From: Lachnoclostridium sp. Marseille-P6806
Lineage (GTDB): Bacteria > Bacillota > Clostridia > Lachnospirales > Lachnospiraceae
Direction: 5' to 3'
Length of the DNA: 64,000 nt
Assembly: GCF_900625025.1 (NCBI RefSeq)
Contig: NZ_LR130576.1
Location: forward strand, 243,319 to 307,318
The translations under genes were made by a program, and so were the position numbers. Positions 53,574 through 62,584 of the stretch are shown in pieces. The stretch's first letter is position 1, and each line of letters begins with the position of its first letter. The notes under the pieces were generated by a model. That model saw nothing but the letters and a program-made list of their open reading frames with translations. It ran no database searches and had not been told where the DNA came from.

Positions 53574-55341
53574 GGATTGTCATGGACAGTGTATACAGCC
53601 TCATATCGCCATGCCCCGCAAATCGAATCCGAAAATGGTCGTGCCGGGGCGACCCTGCCGGAATGGTATGCGTCGCTACCGTACCGATTCCGCGCAGAGT
53701 AATCAGTTCCTCAAACGGGTTATCGTCATAGGACACCCATACCTGCACCTCACTTTTCGGCGCGATATAGACCCGCAGCGTAAGGCTGTTAAGCCACTGG
53801 TATTCCGGCGCATCCAGCCCGATATCTCCGGTTTCCGCCACCCACTCGACCGTCTCCTCAGAGACAAGCGGGTGCGCAAACAGCGCATTGTCATTCGCGC
53901 CGATCCCGTACACTGCTGTCTCTGTGAGTGCGTAAATCTGTCCGTTCTCGCTGGCCGTGAACCACCGCAGCCCCAGCGCGTCCTCCCTCTCCCAGAGATG
54001 ATTCTGCATGTCGTATACGAAGTAGTAACGTTCTCCCTTGGCCGTCTGCATAGCGACGTGATACTTCCCAAGGCACCCCCCGCCCACCGCGTCATAGAAC
54101 ACCTGCTCCCGACCGAGCGGCGCGGAGATCGACACCGGAGACGAGCCGTCGTATACGACCACATCCGAGGCACTCTTATAGATCAGATACTCCGAGACAA
54201 CCGCCAGCGACCGGTAAGAGCCTTTCTGCACCCCGCGGCACGTGCTGACAGATAGCTGATACTCCGCCGGCACAGAGCCGAAAATACGGAAAATGGCGTC
54301 TTCCTTGAAGAACGTGGGATATCCCCTGTACGAAATGCACCCTGTCCACTCACCGCCAACCCCGACGGACAGCGCATACGAATCCGTAGCGATCCCGGAA
54401 TAGGAGTACCAGTTGCGGAAATCTCCCAGTTTGGAGGCATAGATTTCATTGACCATCTCACCGTCTGCAGCAGCTCCGTAATGGCATCCCCATACCCGGT
54501 TATCATCCACGCAGACATAGTCCAGCTTCGGGACCTTTCTCTCCATGTGGAACGTCCACGCGCTGTCTGTCGTCTCGCTGTATGTCACGCCCGAGGCAAT
54601 GAGACCAATCACTACAATGTAGTCCGTCCCGATAGCCTGTATGACAGAACCATTATTGATATCCGTCAATGCGGAGTTCATCGTCACGGTATCGTCCACG
54701 GAGAACAGCTTATCAAGACCGGAGCCCGGAATGCTGATCTTAATGTACGTAGTCGCCACCGGTTTCCACATACTCTGAGATTTATCCCAGATATTAAGGC
54801 CCTCTTCTCCCGCCTTGGTATCGAGCCAGTAATCCCCGTCGGATGGGCTCTCCGGCGCTTCGGCCCCCGCGGTCACATTGTGCAGCGCATCCCCTGTGGA
54901 ATCGCACATTGTGTAAGTGATCGTCACGCCTGTCCCCGCCGTGTAACTCGAGCCAATCCGCCCGTGCTCCGCACCGGTGATGAGGTTCGCATACAACCCC
55001 AGAGGGAAAATCAGGGCATACGCGCCAAAGCGAACGATCTGCTGCTCCGACGTGCTTTCCGGAATCATACCGGCAAAGTCAAACGTCTTGCTGCCATAGT
55101 GCAGGATATCCCCCGCCAGATAGCAAAGGGTATTGTCAGAGAGCATCGCCCCGCGGATATTTTTGTCCTCGATCAGCTTCACTCGCTTTTTACGGGGAGA
55201 AAGAAGCGGGTAGTGGTCACTCGAGAGGTTAAGGACGTCATAAAATTCTCCGTCCCCAATCCGGTAGTTGTGGTTATATCCCCGCCATGTACTGATCATC
55301 GAGCGACTGTTATTATCATTGTCAATCTCCGGAAGAAACAT
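53536..55341 (-). CDS. Phage tail hub / DNA-stabilisation protein
   Basis: A 601-residue beta-rich protein with propeller-like repeats (LDYVCVDDNRVWGCHYGAAA, EIYASKLGDFRNWYSYSG, YLIYKSASDVVVYDGSSPVS, YYFVYDMQNHLWEREDALGL, VQVWVSYDDNPFEELITLRG). The DNRVW..GS.LGDF.NW pattern and the place right after the connector fit the P22 gp10-like packaged-DNA stabilisation group, which plugs the portal and forms the short tail. The ATG overlaps the stop of the connector gene by one base. Confidence 0.7.
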   Translation of the reverse strand: MFLPEIDNDNNSRSMISTWRGYNHNYRIGDGEFYDVLNLSSDHYPLLSPRKKRVKLIEDKNIRGAMLSDNTLCYLAGDILHYGSKTFDFAGMIPESTSEQQIVRFGAYALIFPLGLYANLITGAEHGRIGSSYTAGTGVTITYTMCDSTGDALHNVTAGAEAPESPSDGDYWLDTKAGEEGLNIWDKSQSMWKPVATTYIKISIPGSGLDKLFSVDDTVTMNSALTDINNGSVIQAIGTDYIVVIGLIASGVTYSETTDSAWTFHMERKVPKLDYVCVDDNRVWGCHYGAAADGEMVNEIYASKLGDFRNWYSYSGIATDSYALSVGVGGEWTGCISYRGYPTFFKEDAIFRIFGSVPAEYQLSVSTCRGVQKGSYRSLAVVSEYLIYKSASDVVVYDGSSPVSISAPLGREQVFYDAVGGGCLGKYHVAMQTAKGERYYFVYDMQNHLWEREDALGLRWFTASENGQIYALTETAVYGIGANDNALFAHPLVSEETVEWVAETGDIGLDAPEYQWLNSLTLRVYIAPKSEVQVWVSYDDNPFEELITLRGIGTVATHTIPAGSPRHDHFRIRFAGHGDMRLYTLSMTIHGESEENGEYHF

Positions 55342-55760
55342 CAGAGCACCTCATGATGGAATAAATGGGATTTCCTCGGCAGCGGATCGTGCGTGCGGTT
55401 ATACCACTGCTGATAGGTGATATACGCATTATTGAACGCACTCGACGCGGCGTTGTACTTAATCGTCTCGTGATTGGCATATGCAATCTTCTGATCCAGC
55501 CAGTACAGATAGACATCCGCATACGGCTCCGGAACGATCAGCTCCGTATCGACCGTAAAATCCGATAGATCGGCCAGATTACCACGCATGAAAAGTGTCT
55601 CGCCCTCAAGATGCCATCCTCTCTCGGGCAGCTTATGCGTCATGACGACTTCGCGGATAATCATGGTTTCCAGACGTTTCAGCCATCGGATTTTTCGCTT
55701 GTCGTCGATCTGATTATGCGTATTTTCGTTGTACTCGTTGATGATTGTTCCTACCGTCAT
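55341..55760 (-). CDS. Phage head-tail connector-like protein
   Basis: A 139-residue helical protein (IINEYNENTHNQIDDKRKIR, WLKRLETMIIREVVMTHKLP, ADVYLYWLDQKIAYANHETI). Size, helix content and position between capsid and hub genes fit an adaptor that binds the portal. No family is recognised with certainty. It starts just after an intrinsic terminator. Confidence 0.6.
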   Translation of the reverse strand: MTVGTIINEYNENTHNQIDDKRKIRWLKRLETMIIREVVMTHKLPERGWHLEGETLFMRGNLADLSDFTVDTELIVPEPYADVYLYWLDQKIAYANHETIKYNAASSAFNNAYITYQQWYNRTHDPLPRKSHLFHHEVL

Positions 55761-55774
55761 AATCTCACCTGCCT

Positions 55775-55802
55775 AAAAAGGGGAGGAGCTGTGCCCCTCC
55801 CC
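55775..55802 (-). terminator. Intrinsic terminator inside the phage late run
   Basis: On the minus strand GGGGAGG, a nine-base loop and CCTCCCC, followed by TTTTTAGG. It lies between the capsid-linked gene (55,811) and the connector gene (55,760). It would lower expression of tail genes relative to capsid unless antitermination occurs. Confidence 0.75.
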
Positions 55803-55810
55803 TCAGTCGA

Positions 55811-56089
55811 TCAATCATTTGCCGCATTGGCCTCGTTGAACTCGTCCGCCTCCTCCTGTGCTTCAAGAGAATTGCGGAGCACCTCCGCGACCTCCGGCGG
55901 AACTTCCACGTTCTTGTTCTTCTCGATCTGGTACGTGCGCCCATTGATCGCGACGAATTGATACTTGGATTCTCCGTCAATCGCTTTCGGCAGTCGAACC
56001 GTCACCGTCTTTTTGGCTTTCGTCTCCTCGGCCGGCATCTCCTCGGTCTGCATCTCCGGGGCCGGAGCTTCTGTCTTACTGCGTGCCAT
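55811..56089 (-). CDS. Small phage protein after the capsid gene
   Basis: A 92-residue protein: an acidic, Pro/Glu-rich N-terminus, then a compact part (KKTVTVRLPKAIDGESKYQF, VAINGRTYQIEKNKNVEVPP) and an acidic helix. Similar small proteins often follow major capsid genes and may decorate the capsid or be a head fibre base; this is inferred from position. Confidence 0.65.
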   Translation of the reverse strand: MARSKTEAPAPEMQTEEMPAEETKAKKTVTVRLPKAIDGESKYQFVAINGRTYQIEKNKNVEVPPEVAEVLRNSLEAQEEADEFNEANAAND

Positions 56090-56101
56090 GCTTACACCTC
56101 C

Positions 56102-57136
56102 TTAATTCGCCTTGTCAACGTCCGAGAAGAAAGAGCCGGATTCCAGTCGAACCATCCTCTCCTCGTACAGAATCTTTGCCGCCGTGGTCGCTTTCCAGCC
56201 GATGGTGCTGCGCTGATTGAGCGGATCGCTCGTACCCGCAGAACCGCGCGGCTTCACGATTACCTCCATCGTCTCCGCAGACGGCTCGACGATGCCATAG
56301 GCGTTCTTACCAAAGAACATCGTTGCGTAAACCGCGCCGTGGCTGTTCGTCCAGATTTTGGTCTCCGTGTTTTCAATGAAACGCACGTTGTGCAGCATGC
56401 CGATCTCGCCGTTGAAAATCTGCTCCGGCTGTGCGTACTTGTGCACTTCCATCCAGCCGTCGGATTCCCGAAGATCATAGGCGACAGAGGGATGGATGAT
56501 TGCCACATACTTTCCGTCGATCGTCGGCGCTTTCATCTTCTTGAGGAACGTGAAAATCTGGTCGATCAGCTTCGGTGTGATCTTACAAAGGTTCGTGACG
56601 TCGTTCCGGATCGTGACCGGCGTCTCCGCGCCGCCGGCGGCAATGCTTGGCGCATAAAAGACATTTGTCCCGGCAACAACGACGTTCCGGATCACCGTGT
56701 CGATGGTGTCACCCGCCTGCGCGCCGTGCTCCTCCGTGACCTTTCCGATGATCGGATCAATCGCGCGAAGCTCAAGAAGATCGGAGACGGTCGTATAATC
56801 GCCGTACTGGCTGAGAGCGCACTCAATCTTGGTCATGTTGACCTTGTTGCCCTCGGGCGTTACGCCCTCCGTCAGCGGAGTGAGCGCCTTTTTGAACGTG
56901 TCAAACTTTCTCCATTCGACCTTGTGCCCGCTGTTCTTCGGCAGCGGGACTTTCTGCCCGAACTGTGCAAAGTAATGTTCGTTCCGCGCGTTCTCGAGCA
57001 GGTTCTTCTCATAGAACGTCTTCATGGTGGGCGAAAGGTCGTTCCCGAGACCGGACAGCGCCGTGGTCTGCGTGTTCAGCGTCGGGTTATTCTCATCCGC
57101 AAAGAGCTGCAAATTTATAAGATGTCTAAACTTCAT
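56102..57136 (-). CDS. Major capsid protein, N4-gp56 family
   Basis: A 344-residue shell protein. The phrases LSPTMKTFYEKNLLENARN, FGQKVPLPKNSGHKVEWRKF, LTEGVTPEGNKVNMTKIECA, QYGDYTTVSDLLEL, YVAIIHPSVAYDLRESDGWM and YATMFFGKNAYGI are those of the N4-gp56 family. The N-terminus MKFRHLINLQLFADEN carries LQLFA at residues 9-13 (57,112-57,098), resembling the site cut by Prp proteases. GAGGG lies before the chosen ATG. It follows the scaffold gene. Confidence 0.9.
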   Translation of the reverse strand: MKFRHLINLQLFADENNPTLNTQTTALSGLGNDLSPTMKTFYEKNLLENARNEHYFAQFGQKVPLPKNSGHKVEWRKFDTFKKALTPLTEGVTPEGNKVNMTKIECALSQYGDYTTVSDLLELRAIDPIIGKVTEEHGAQAGDTIDTVIRNVVVAGTNVFYAPSIAAGGAETPVTIRNDVTNLCKITPKLIDQIFTFLKKMKAPTIDGKYVAIIHPSVAYDLRESDGWMEVHKYAQPEQIFNGEIGMLHNVRFIENTETKIWTNSHGAVYATMFFGKNAYGIVEPSAETMEVIVKPRGSAGTSDPLNQRSTIGWKATTAAKILYEERMVRLESGSFFSDVDKAN

Positions 57137-57155
57137 TTCGTTTCCCTCACATTTT

Positions 57156-58055
57156 TCACTCGAGCGTGATGCTCTCACCGCGCTCGGCTCGACTGATATA
57201 GTCCTTAATCTGTGCCGGGGTAAGCTTGGAGGGGTCTATCCCGCCGACGGAGACAGCGCTCTGTCCAGATACGCCATTTTCGACCGGACGGGCCTTGCCG
57301 GACTGAATCGCCCTGCTGGTCTCTTCCTTGGTACGCTTGATCGCGTACTCCATCATGCCGCTCATGATCTCGTCACGGTGCACGGCCTCATAGGCGATCT
57401 TGACGGCATCCTTGAAGCCCGAGTTCTGGAACGTCCTTACCATGTCCACAAACTGGGGGTTGTCCATCTCAACCGAAAGATCAAGATCGGGGTAGAGATC
57501 AGCCTTTAAGCGCTCCGCCTGCTGCGTCAAATCATTCCACTTCGATTCCCGCTCTGCCTCCTGCATCATGCTGCGGTATCTGGCGTTTTCCGATTCCACG
57601 GCATGGATTCGCTTCACCTCTTCTACGGATATCCCGCGGTCAAAGGCTTCTTTTTCAAAAGCAGAGTTGTCGTTCTGGATCGCGGCATTCAGCGCATCAA
57701 TCGGGATGCTGCCGTCCGGATTAGGCGCGATCCCGTAGCGCTGCGCCACGGCGCGCACGATCGGGTCGATGCTGTTGATCTGCTGCTGCAAGTTATGCTG
57801 ATTGCGCATGCGCTTGCTGACAGCGGCCTTTACAGCTTCGCCATACTCCTTTTTGTACTTCCCCTTGATCAGAGATTCAAAAGAATCCTCACCGCCCTGA
57901 TCGGCGGGTGCAGTTGCGGGCTGCTCTGCCTCTCCTCCGGTAGCTACTCCCTCGGAGCCTGCATTTCCTGCTGTGGTGTCGGCGTCACCAGATACGACCG
58001 ATGCTCCCTCCTCGTCTCCAAAGAGCTGAAGAGAAAAAAACTTGTTTTCCGGCAT
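57156..58055 (-). CDS. Phage scaffold-like protein
   Basis: A 299-residue protein with an acidic Gly/Ala-rich N-terminus and long charged helices (YGEAVKAAVSKRMRNQHNLQ, HAVESENARYRSMMQEAERE), the typical look of capsid scaffolds. It begins MPENKFFSLQLFGDEEGAS, with LQLFG at residues 9-13 (58,031-58,017), at the same position as LQLFA in the capsid protein. AAAGGAGGCAAC lies before the ATG. It lies between the prp gene and the capsid gene. Confidence 0.8.
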   Translation of the reverse strand: MPENKFFSLQLFGDEEGASVVSGDADTTAGNAGSEGVATGGEAEQPATAPADQGGEDSFESLIKGKYKKEYGEAVKAAVSKRMRNQHNLQQQINSIDPIVRAVAQRYGIAPNPDGSIPIDALNAAIQNDNSAFEKEAFDRGISVEEVKRIHAVESENARYRSMMQEAERESKWNDLTQQAERLKADLYPDLDLSVEMDNPQFVDMVRTFQNSGFKDAVKIAYEAVHRDEIMSGMMEYAIKRTKEETSRAIQSGKARPVENGVSGQSAVSVGGIDPSKLTPAQIKDYISRAERGESITLE

Positions 58056-58129
58056 GTTGCCTCCTTTTCTGCGGTAGGTCGCGACCCTTGATATCCCGAT
58101 CATGGCACATCCGAAAGAGAGAAAAAAGG

Positions 58130-58426
58130 TCACCCCTCCCGGAGGCTGATATGCTCCGGGTACTGCCCGGCAAGAAGCCGAAACCCCGAGAGAATCGTGT
58201 CAAATGCAAGGGACACACCGTCCCCCGCTGCCATGATCGAAACGTCGCCCTTATCAATGGAGAGCTGCACGTCTTTTGTAAGCTCTTCCGTGCGCTCAAT
58301 GAGGGTATAGACGAGCATAGATACTGCCGCGCATACAATGTCACTCCCCAGCGCGGCATACCCTGCATGCCCCTTGACGCTGAGGTTGTAGCTGTCTTCC
58401 GATCTCGTACACACAATCCGTATCAT
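58130..58426 (-). CDS. prp: Prp-type cysteine protease encoded by the phage
   Basis: A 98-residue protein with the Prp signature SVKGHAGYAALGSDIVCAAVS; the catalytic pair is His20 and Cys32. In Firmicutes Prp trims the N-terminus of ribosomal protein L27 at a motif like LQFFA, and staphylococcal phages use it to trim scaffold and capsid. Here the gene is inside the phage head module, overlapping the portal gene (ATGA), just before scaffold and capsid genes whose products carry matching motifs. Its length is slightly below the usual 105-110 residues. Confidence 0.88.
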   Translation of the reverse strand: MIRIVCTRSEDSYNLSVKGHAGYAALGSDIVCAAVSMLVYTLIERTEELTKDVQLSIDKGDVSIMAAGDGVSLAFDTILSGFRLLAGQYPEHISLREG

Positions 58427-60357
58427 CTCGGCTTCGATGCCTCCGCGGCCCTCTCGCGGGCATTCTCGACCACGGCGTTCTCCCGGCTCCCGGCGGGCAG
58501 CTTCGCGCTCCCTCTGGGCCCCTGCACGTCCAGATTGCCGTTGATCTGTGCCGCCATCTGGTCAGCCATAGCCGTCTGCCCTCCGGTCAGAGAATCGATG
58601 ATCTCCGCCTGCTGGAGCATCTGCTGCTGAAGCATGAGCATCTGCTGATACATGCCCCCGTTCGCCTTGATCTTGTCGAGCACCTGCGACTTGCCCTGAA
58701 ACTCCATCATTTCAATACAGGCGACGGCCTGATCTGCCATCTGCGGGTTGAAAAATCCGCTGTTGTAGAACTGCAAGGCCATTTCGTTCTGAGACAGGCG
58801 GCTGTAAGACGAGCTCTTTTCCGCCTCCACCTTAATATCGAAGACCGGCAGCCGATACCCGAGGTCTTCTCCGAAGTCCTCCCCTAAGTGCTGCGGCTGT
58901 ATGTCGGCGTTGTCATATGTGACATACTCGTCGCGTCCGTCCTCACCGGTGATGCGGAACTGCCGCGGCATGGTGTAAAACTGCCGGATCAGCTCGATCA
59001 CGAGATTGACGACCTTTTTATGCGCTCCGTACGAGCCGGAAATCTGATCTCTCGATGTCTTCCCGGCACTCTCCTGCATCGCCGCGATGGCAGAGGCCGC
59101 CGTAACCCCGGACTGCGTTCCGCCGTTATTGGCGTCGCGGTTCCCGGCCGTCTCTTTCATCTCGTTGATCTTGTCCTGCACAATCGCGATATAGTTGGAG
59201 TTCACAAAGGTCGGCGGATTGATCGGCGCATAGGAATCCTGCCCGAGATTGCCGTCCGTATGGACGATGAGATTATGGGGATTTGCAAACTCTTCCTCGT
59301 TGATCCCGCCCTCGTTGCGCACCATCCAGCGCGGGGCCGCCACAAACTGGATGTTTTTTTCAAAGGCGTTATTAAAGATATCAATGGAGGCCTGCGGATT
59401 TTTGCAGACATCCACGAATCCGAAGCCTATGGGCATGCCCGCCTCCGGGAAAAGAGGATCGAAAACAAAGGGGTACATCCCATGGTCGTAGAGCCCGCGC
59501 TCTGCCATGCTCTCTCCCGTCGGGGCCTCCACCACGACAGACTGTGGTACGCCATCCTCCCCCATCACCGTCTGCTCCTGTGGCTCCGTAGGGCGCTGAA
59601 TGTCGTTTTCCGTGGCGTAAAGCACGACGTCACCGACAAACTTCACGTATTGAAGCGTGCGCTTCCCGCCGACCGTCTTGTGATAGTACCAATCAATCAC
59701 CGCAGACTTATCGCTCGTGTCTACCGCGTCGTCGTACTGGTATTTTTTGACTGTCGCATCGGCACCGCTCCCGAGATGCCCGACCGCCTGCGGGTACTGC
59801 TGCTCGATCAAGCTGTTGTCTACAAGCTCCACGGAAAAGAAGTTCCGGCTCTTCTGGATATCTTTCACTCCCGGCTCCCAAAAGAGGTTCAGAAGATCAT
59901 AGTCCTTGATCGTGATATCTCCAAGGCCGCCAAGCTTCGAGGGATCCCAGAAAACGCCATATACGCCCGTCCCCTGTTTCAGCTTGTACCACACGACATC
60001 CGAGTAGACATCGCGATAGTCGTTCTGGTCCATCACCACAGGAATGATCGAAGACAAGCGCTTCGCCTCCTCGACGTCTCCCGCCTCGCGCGGCAGGATC
60101 GCCGATTCCGGGAAGCTGTCCATGTAGTCCGCGTGCTTTGAGATAATGACGTTAAAGAGCCATGCGCTGGCCGGCTTCGGCTCGTCTTTCGTCTCCTCCG
60201 TGACCATCTCTTCCCAGTGTCGGAGCTTCCACCATTTTTCATTTTTGATGATTTTCGCCTCTAAATTTTTCTTTCCTGCCTGGTATCTCCGCAGTATCTC
60301 GCGGGCCTTGCGCAGCTGCTCGACCCCGATCGGCATCTTCTTTTCGTCCTCGCTCAT
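58423..60357 (-). CDS. Phage portal protein, P22 type
   Basis: A 644-residue protein forming the ring through which DNA is packed. The N-terminal phrases (LRKAREILRRYQAGKKNLEA, WLFNVIISKHADYMDSFPES) and the DYRDVYSDVVWYKLKQGTGV / YGVFWDPSKLGGLGDITIKD segment are typical of P22-like portals in Firmicutes phages. The C-terminus has a Gln/Met-rich helix (GGMYQQMLMLQQQMLQQAEI) and a basic end, fitting a barrel. It follows terL by nine bases. Confidence 0.85.
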   Translation of the reverse strand: MSEDEKKMPIGVEQLRKAREILRRYQAGKKNLEAKIIKNEKWWKLRHWEEMVTEETKDEPKPASAWLFNVIISKHADYMDSFPESAILPREAGDVEEAKRLSSIIPVVMDQNDYRDVYSDVVWYKLKQGTGVYGVFWDPSKLGGLGDITIKDYDLLNLFWEPGVKDIQKSRNFFSVELVDNSLIEQQYPQAVGHLGSGADATVKKYQYDDAVDTSDKSAVIDWYYHKTVGGKRTLQYVKFVGDVVLYATENDIQRPTEPQEQTVMGEDGVPQSVVVEAPTGESMAERGLYDHGMYPFVFDPLFPEAGMPIGFGFVDVCKNPQASIDIFNNAFEKNIQFVAAPRWMVRNEGGINEEEFANPHNLIVHTDGNLGQDSYAPINPPTFVNSNYIAIVQDKINEMKETAGNRDANNGGTQSGVTAASAIAAMQESAGKTSRDQISGSYGAHKKVVNLVIELIRQFYTMPRQFRITGEDGRDEYVTYDNADIQPQHLGEDFGEDLGYRLPVFDIKVEAEKSSSYSRLSQNEMALQFYNSGFFNPQMADQAVACIEMMEFQGKSQVLDKIKANGGMYQQMLMLQQQMLQQAEIIDSLTGGQTAMADQMAAQINGNLDVQGPRGSAKLPAGSRENAVVENARERAAEASKPR

Positions 60358-60366
60358 CTCTCCTCC

Positions 60367-61755
60367 TTATCCGTGTGAAATGTAAATGCTTTTCCGCTTC
60401 GGAATCCGCTGATTCAGCGGGTCGTCCCCGATGATCGGCCTTTCCTTTACGATCGTCGGCTTGATCGGCCTTGCCATGCACATATATCTGACCTCATCCG
60501 GGCAATGATCCTCCAAGTCGGTATCGAGGTCTTCGACCTTGTGCTCGTCGTACATCATCAGCGGCATCGTGCGTATAAAAGCCTTGCAGGTGTTAAAGGC
60601 ATACAGCATAGGGATCCCCTGATCGTCAAACTGCAGGCGATAGTGCACCTGCATCCATCCCGTGATACGGGCGTTGTCGCCCTTTTCAAAGAAGACGTGG
60701 TTCTTTGCCGCGATATCCGCGATGCTCTCCCCGCTCTCGGCGTTCCAGATGGCCGGGTCGGCTACCCCTAGGATGTGCTTGCCTTTCAGATACGGATGCT
60801 GCGCCTCGATCTCGTGGATGCGCTTAAACTGCTCCTGCGCCGTCCACTTAACGCCGACATTTGGCTCGCCCGTGCAGCCGTACAGCTCCAAGATGCGGTA
60901 CAGCCTGCCATCGTAGTCCACAGCCCACCAGCCGCAGGAAAAAGGCTTCGCATAGCCGAAATCGTAGCTTCGGTATATCCTCCACCCGGGCGGGATATCG
61001 AACGGCTCGATCACGTGCGTCCACTCGCGGTCGAGATAATGCGAAGGATCGTCACGAAACTCCTCGAAAAACTGCCCCTCGAAGATATCCCACATGCCAT
61101 CAAGCCACGCTTTACGGAGCTTTGGCGGCAGGGCTTCAAGGCGGCGCACGTAGTCCGGGTCTGCCTCCATGAGCGCCGCGTTATCCTGCACAAGCGCCTG
61201 TGTAAAGCTGTAATCCTCCGGTTTCTCGCCGTCCTCAAAGCGTCGGTCGATAAATATCCTTTTGATATAGCCGTGCCCCTGTCCGCCGGGATTGCAGGTG
61301 TAGTACACCCGGTGTGGAAAGTCGTTGACGCCGCGACAGCAGGCCTCTATGGCCTTTAGCTGGTACTCGGTGAGCTGCGTCGCCTCGTCAATGAAGATCA
61401 CGTCATACTCCGCGCCCTGCAGCCGTCCAAGATCATCGTCGTTTTTGCAGTACATAAAGTCGATGATCGCGCCCGTTTTAAAGGTCATGCGCTTTTCCGA
61501 GCCGTTATAGCGCGCCACATCCGGTACGAGCTCCGCCTTGAGCTGGTCGATGTGGTTTTTTTGCAGCTCCGGGTATGTCCGGCGCACGATCAGCATCTTT
61601 ACCCCCGGATGCTTGAGGCCCAGCAGCTTAGCTTTTGTACGGATGGCCCAGCTCTTTCCGCCCCCGCGAGCGCCGCCGTAGCCCACATGCTTGTGCGTGT
61701 CCTGCAAAAAAATCCTCTGCTTTTCGCTTGGTCTTCCTATTGTAAGAGTGATCAT
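60367..61755 (-). CDS. terL: Terminase large subunit
   Basis: The ATP-driven DNA packaging motor and nuclease, 462 residues. Walker A is GGARGGGKS (27-35); Walker B is YDVIFIDEATQL with the catalytic Glu124; a coupling motif follows (YYTCNPGGQGHGYIKRIF). The nuclease domain has RSYDFGYAKPFSCGWWAV, ILGVADPAIW, and a late acidic segment VEDLDTDLEDHC. Its start overlaps the terS stop by four bases. Confidence 0.95.
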   Translation of the reverse strand: MITLTIGRPSEKQRIFLQDTHKHVGYGGARGGGKSWAIRTKAKLLGLKHPGVKMLIVRRTYPELQKNHIDQLKAELVPDVARYNGSEKRMTFKTGAIIDFMYCKNDDDLGRLQGAEYDVIFIDEATQLTEYQLKAIEACCRGVNDFPHRVYYTCNPGGQGHGYIKRIFIDRRFEDGEKPEDYSFTQALVQDNAALMEADPDYVRRLEALPPKLRKAWLDGMWDIFEGQFFEEFRDDPSHYLDREWTHVIEPFDIPPGWRIYRSYDFGYAKPFSCGWWAVDYDGRLYRILELYGCTGEPNVGVKWTAQEQFKRIHEIEAQHPYLKGKHILGVADPAIWNAESGESIADIAAKNHVFFEKGDNARITGWMQVHYRLQFDDQGIPMLYAFNTCKAFIRTMPLMMYDEHKVEDLDTDLEDHCPDEVRYMCMARPIKPTIVKERPIIGDDPLNQRIPKRKSIYISHG

Positions 61756-62276
61756 CCGTCCATGCCCTCCAGCTCCTCCGGGAGCACGACCTCGATCGCT
61801 TTCGCCTCCTTTTCCTCTGCGGTGATCCCATACAGCCTTTCAAGAGCCTGTGCGGCAACGTCTTTTGAATAGCACTTAATCTTTACCCCGCCTTTCCCAT
61901 CGAAAGAAAGCTCCTGTATGCAGGATGTGTCCATCTTCGACAGGTCTTTCAGCGAGGCCAGCGTCACGGTGATCCCCTCGGCACTTACGTTTTTGATGGT
62001 GTAAAAATTCGCGATATCGGTGCGCAGGACGTTTTTCCAGTGCTCGATGAGCTTTGCCCTCATACTGACGGCATCATCCCCCGCTTTATCCTCCGCCGCG
62101 TGCCGCAATTCCTCATATCTTTGGGCTATCTTTGGCTTTTTGAGCAGCTTGCAGGCGGTGTTGTCAATGGAGTTGTCTTTCATGCGCTTGCAGTCATACG
62201 CGGCCTTGTAGGCCTCGCGCTGGCTCTTCCCCGCGATAAGTCCCTGCACGAATTTTTCCTGCTTCTGCGTCAGCAT
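61752..62276 (-). CDS. terS: Terminase small subunit
   Basis: It recognises viral DNA for packaging. The 174-residue protein starts MLTQKQEKFVQGLIAGKSQR followed by EAYKAAY, a helix-turn-helix start typical of the terminase 2 family, then a helical middle and an acidic C-terminus that should contact TerL. GGAGGAGAGAC precedes the ATG at 62,276; a longer frame upstream is hydrophobic and reads through a T-rich element, so it is rejected. It is the first late gene visible. Confidence 0.92.
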   Translation of the reverse strand: MLTQKQEKFVQGLIAGKSQREAYKAAYDCKRMKDNSIDNTACKLLKKPKIAQRYEELRHAAEDKAGDDAVSMRAKLIEHWKNVLRTDIANFYTIKNVSAEGITVTLASLKDLSKMDTSCIQELSFDGKGGVKIKCYSKDVAAQALERLYGITAEEKEAKAIEVVLPEELEGMDG

Positions 62277-62362
62277 GTCTCTCCTCCATAAAAGAAAGCA
62301 TAAAAAAAAGAGCACCCCTTTTATAGGGCACCCCCTCGTTAAGTATGGTAATTGCGGCTTAC

Positions 62363-62584
62363 TTATTTTCCGCTGAACTCAGCGGGAACAATGGCAACAT
62401 TACAACCCAGCGCAGACGCCACTTTTAATAACGTGCCTAACTGTGAAATGGCTTTCTTGCTTTCCAGACGGGCAATAACCGACTGCGTAAGGCAAGCGGC
62501 TTGCGCTAATTCCTTTTGCGTCATGCCCTGATTATGCCGCTGTTCAATCAACAGATCAATGATATTCGCACAGTTCTCAGACAT
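62363..62584 (-). CDS. XRE-family helix-turn-helix protein
   Basis: A 73-residue Cro/C1-type DNA-binding protein: NQGMTQKELAQAACLTQSVI then ARLESKKAISQLGTLLKVAS. This is the usual antitoxin-like or small-repressor size. The start at 62,584 follows GGGGGTG and overlaps the end of the DUF2442 gene by eight bases, so the two form a unit. Such pairs resemble toxin-antitoxin modules, though DUF2442 is not a proven toxin. Confidence 0.88.
   Translation of the reverse strand: MSENCANIIDLLIEQRHNQGMTQKELAQAACLTQSVIARLESKKAISQLGTLLKVASALGCNVAIVPAEFSGK

Noticed and set aside
62290..62345. Intrinsic terminator after the XRE gene
   Set aside because: A run of eight T is present on the minus strand, but the preceding GGGGTGC/GCCC bases give only a weak four-base stem.
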